DNA from: Lewinellaceae bacterium
GTDB lineage: Bacteria; Bacteroidota; Bacteroidia; Chitinophagales; Saprospiraceae
DNA: 64,000 nucleotides
NCBI GenBank assembly: GCA_020636095.1
Contig: JACJYN010000005.1
Coordinates: 248,001-312,000, forward strand
Direction of reading: 5' to 3'
Part shown: in pieces, positions 63,639-64,000 of the stretch
How the letters are laid out: each line of letters opens with the position of its first letter
Numbering within the stretch: position 1 is the stretch's first letter
Notes under the pieces: model-generated
Database searches by the model: none
What the model was told of the DNA's origin: nothing
The model's input: only the letters and a program-made list of their open reading frames with translations
Position numbers and translations under genes: made by a program

Positions 63639-64000
63639 ATGCCCAGAAAAATAAAATCAGGATTAATCCAGATGAGCCTCGCCAAGACGGAAGGACAGGG
63701 GACGATCGAAGAGATCAAGGAGGCCATGGTGCAGAAGCACATCCCTTTTATTGAAGAAGCGGGAAAACAAGGGGTGCAGATTCTGTGCCTGCAGGAGATT
63801 TTCAATACGCCCTATTTCTGCCCGGGGCAGGACGCCGGCTGGTACGCTTCCGCCGAGTCGATCCCCGGCCCCACGGTGGAACGCATGGCGGAATACGCCA
63901 AAAAGTACCAGATGGTGATGATCGTGCCCATCTTCGAGAAAGAACAGCCGGGGGTGCTCTACAACACTGCCGCCGTCATTGACGCGGACGGAACTTATCT
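63639..64000 (+). CDS. Beta-ureidopropionase (nitrilase superfamily), 3'-truncated
   Basis: The first 120 codons of a gene cut by the right edge. It begins MPRKIKSGLIQMSLAKTEGQ. Further on comes QILCLQEIFNTPYFCPGQDA, with the first catalytic Glu of the nitrilase Glu-Lys-Cys triad in CLQEIF near residue 53, and KYQMVMIVPIFEKEQPG near residue 94. The Lys and Cys of the triad lie beyond the window. The match is to the N-carbamoyl-beta-alanine amidohydrolase/beta-ureidopropionase branch, which completes pyrimidine breakdown after dihydropyrimidinase; N-carbamoylputrescine amidase is the main alternative. Confidence 0.85.
   Translation, partial: MPRKIKSGLIQMSLAKTEGQGTIEEIKEAMVQKHIPFIEEAGKQGVQILCLQEIFNTPYFCPGQDAGWYASAESIPGPTVERMAEYAKKYQMVMIVPIFEKEQPGVLYNTAAVIDADGTY

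Overview
The window reads as chromosomal DNA of a Bacteroidota member, most likely Saprospiria-like. The signs are many secreted proteins ending in type A or type B type IX secretion system (T9SS) sorting domains, Bacteroidota-type -7 promoter boxes (TAnnTTTG) before many genes, no clear Shine-Dalgarno sites, a hybrid two-component regulator with a double propeller sensor, and ribosomal/housekeeping genes of Bacteroidota type. The genus is inference. No tRNA, rRNA or CRISPR array was found.

Layout. 1-11.5 kb: the 3' end of a cohesin-type T9SS protein, then three tandem same-strand paralogous surface proteins (958-3849, 4261-8601, 8879-11464). 11.8-20 kb: two alpha/beta hydrolases, a GSCFA protein, apolipoprotein N-acyltransferase (lnt), and on the minus strand a TPR-like membrane protein and a large protein I do not recognise. 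20-24.4 kb: a 1191-residue cohesin/dockerin-like T9SS protein followed by a small secreted dockerin-like protein. 24.8-30.7 kb, all minus strand: metK, an FAH-family hydrolase, trpS, two paralogous exported proteins, a RidA protein, rpmF and its DUF177 partner. 31-38.3 kb: a giant type B T9SS adhesin (2404 residues if repaired) with a 123-bp tandem repeat array. 39-48.3 kb: a T9SS beta-helix protein, a one-polypeptide hybrid sensor kinase/AraC regulator and a T9SS WNG-repeat protein. 48.8-57 kb: penicillin acylase-type hydrolase, a lipoprotein, yaaA, a DUF1573 protein, a fused alpha/beta 2-oxoacid dehydrogenase E1, and a Uma2 nuclease-like protein. 57.3-64 kb: a catabolic cluster of CoA-acylating semialdehyde dehydrogenase, class III aminotransferase, NCS1 transporter, dihydropyrimidinase and the start of beta-ureidopropionase. 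Together these would take dihydropyrimidine to beta-alanine and on to acetyl-CoA; the dihydropyrimidine dehydrogenase is not in the window.

The most notable signals are not ordinary genes. (1) Three large genes between 35.5 and 46.8 kb are broken by about 24 single-base indels, 20 of them deletions, while the rest of the window is clean; I think this is a poorly polished assembly stretch around the repeat array rather than decay. (2) Two copies of a short mobile-looking element (17425-17637 and, inverted, 38650-38833) share imperfect terminal inverted repeats and sit between the same 4-bp CTTA/TAAG direct repeats. (3) A second small element (53616-53792) has perfect 17-bp terminal inverted repeats and TAA flanks. 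(4) Intergenic DNA carries heptamer-periodic repeat families. (5) An orphan promoter and terminator at 52818-52902 outline a possible small RNA.
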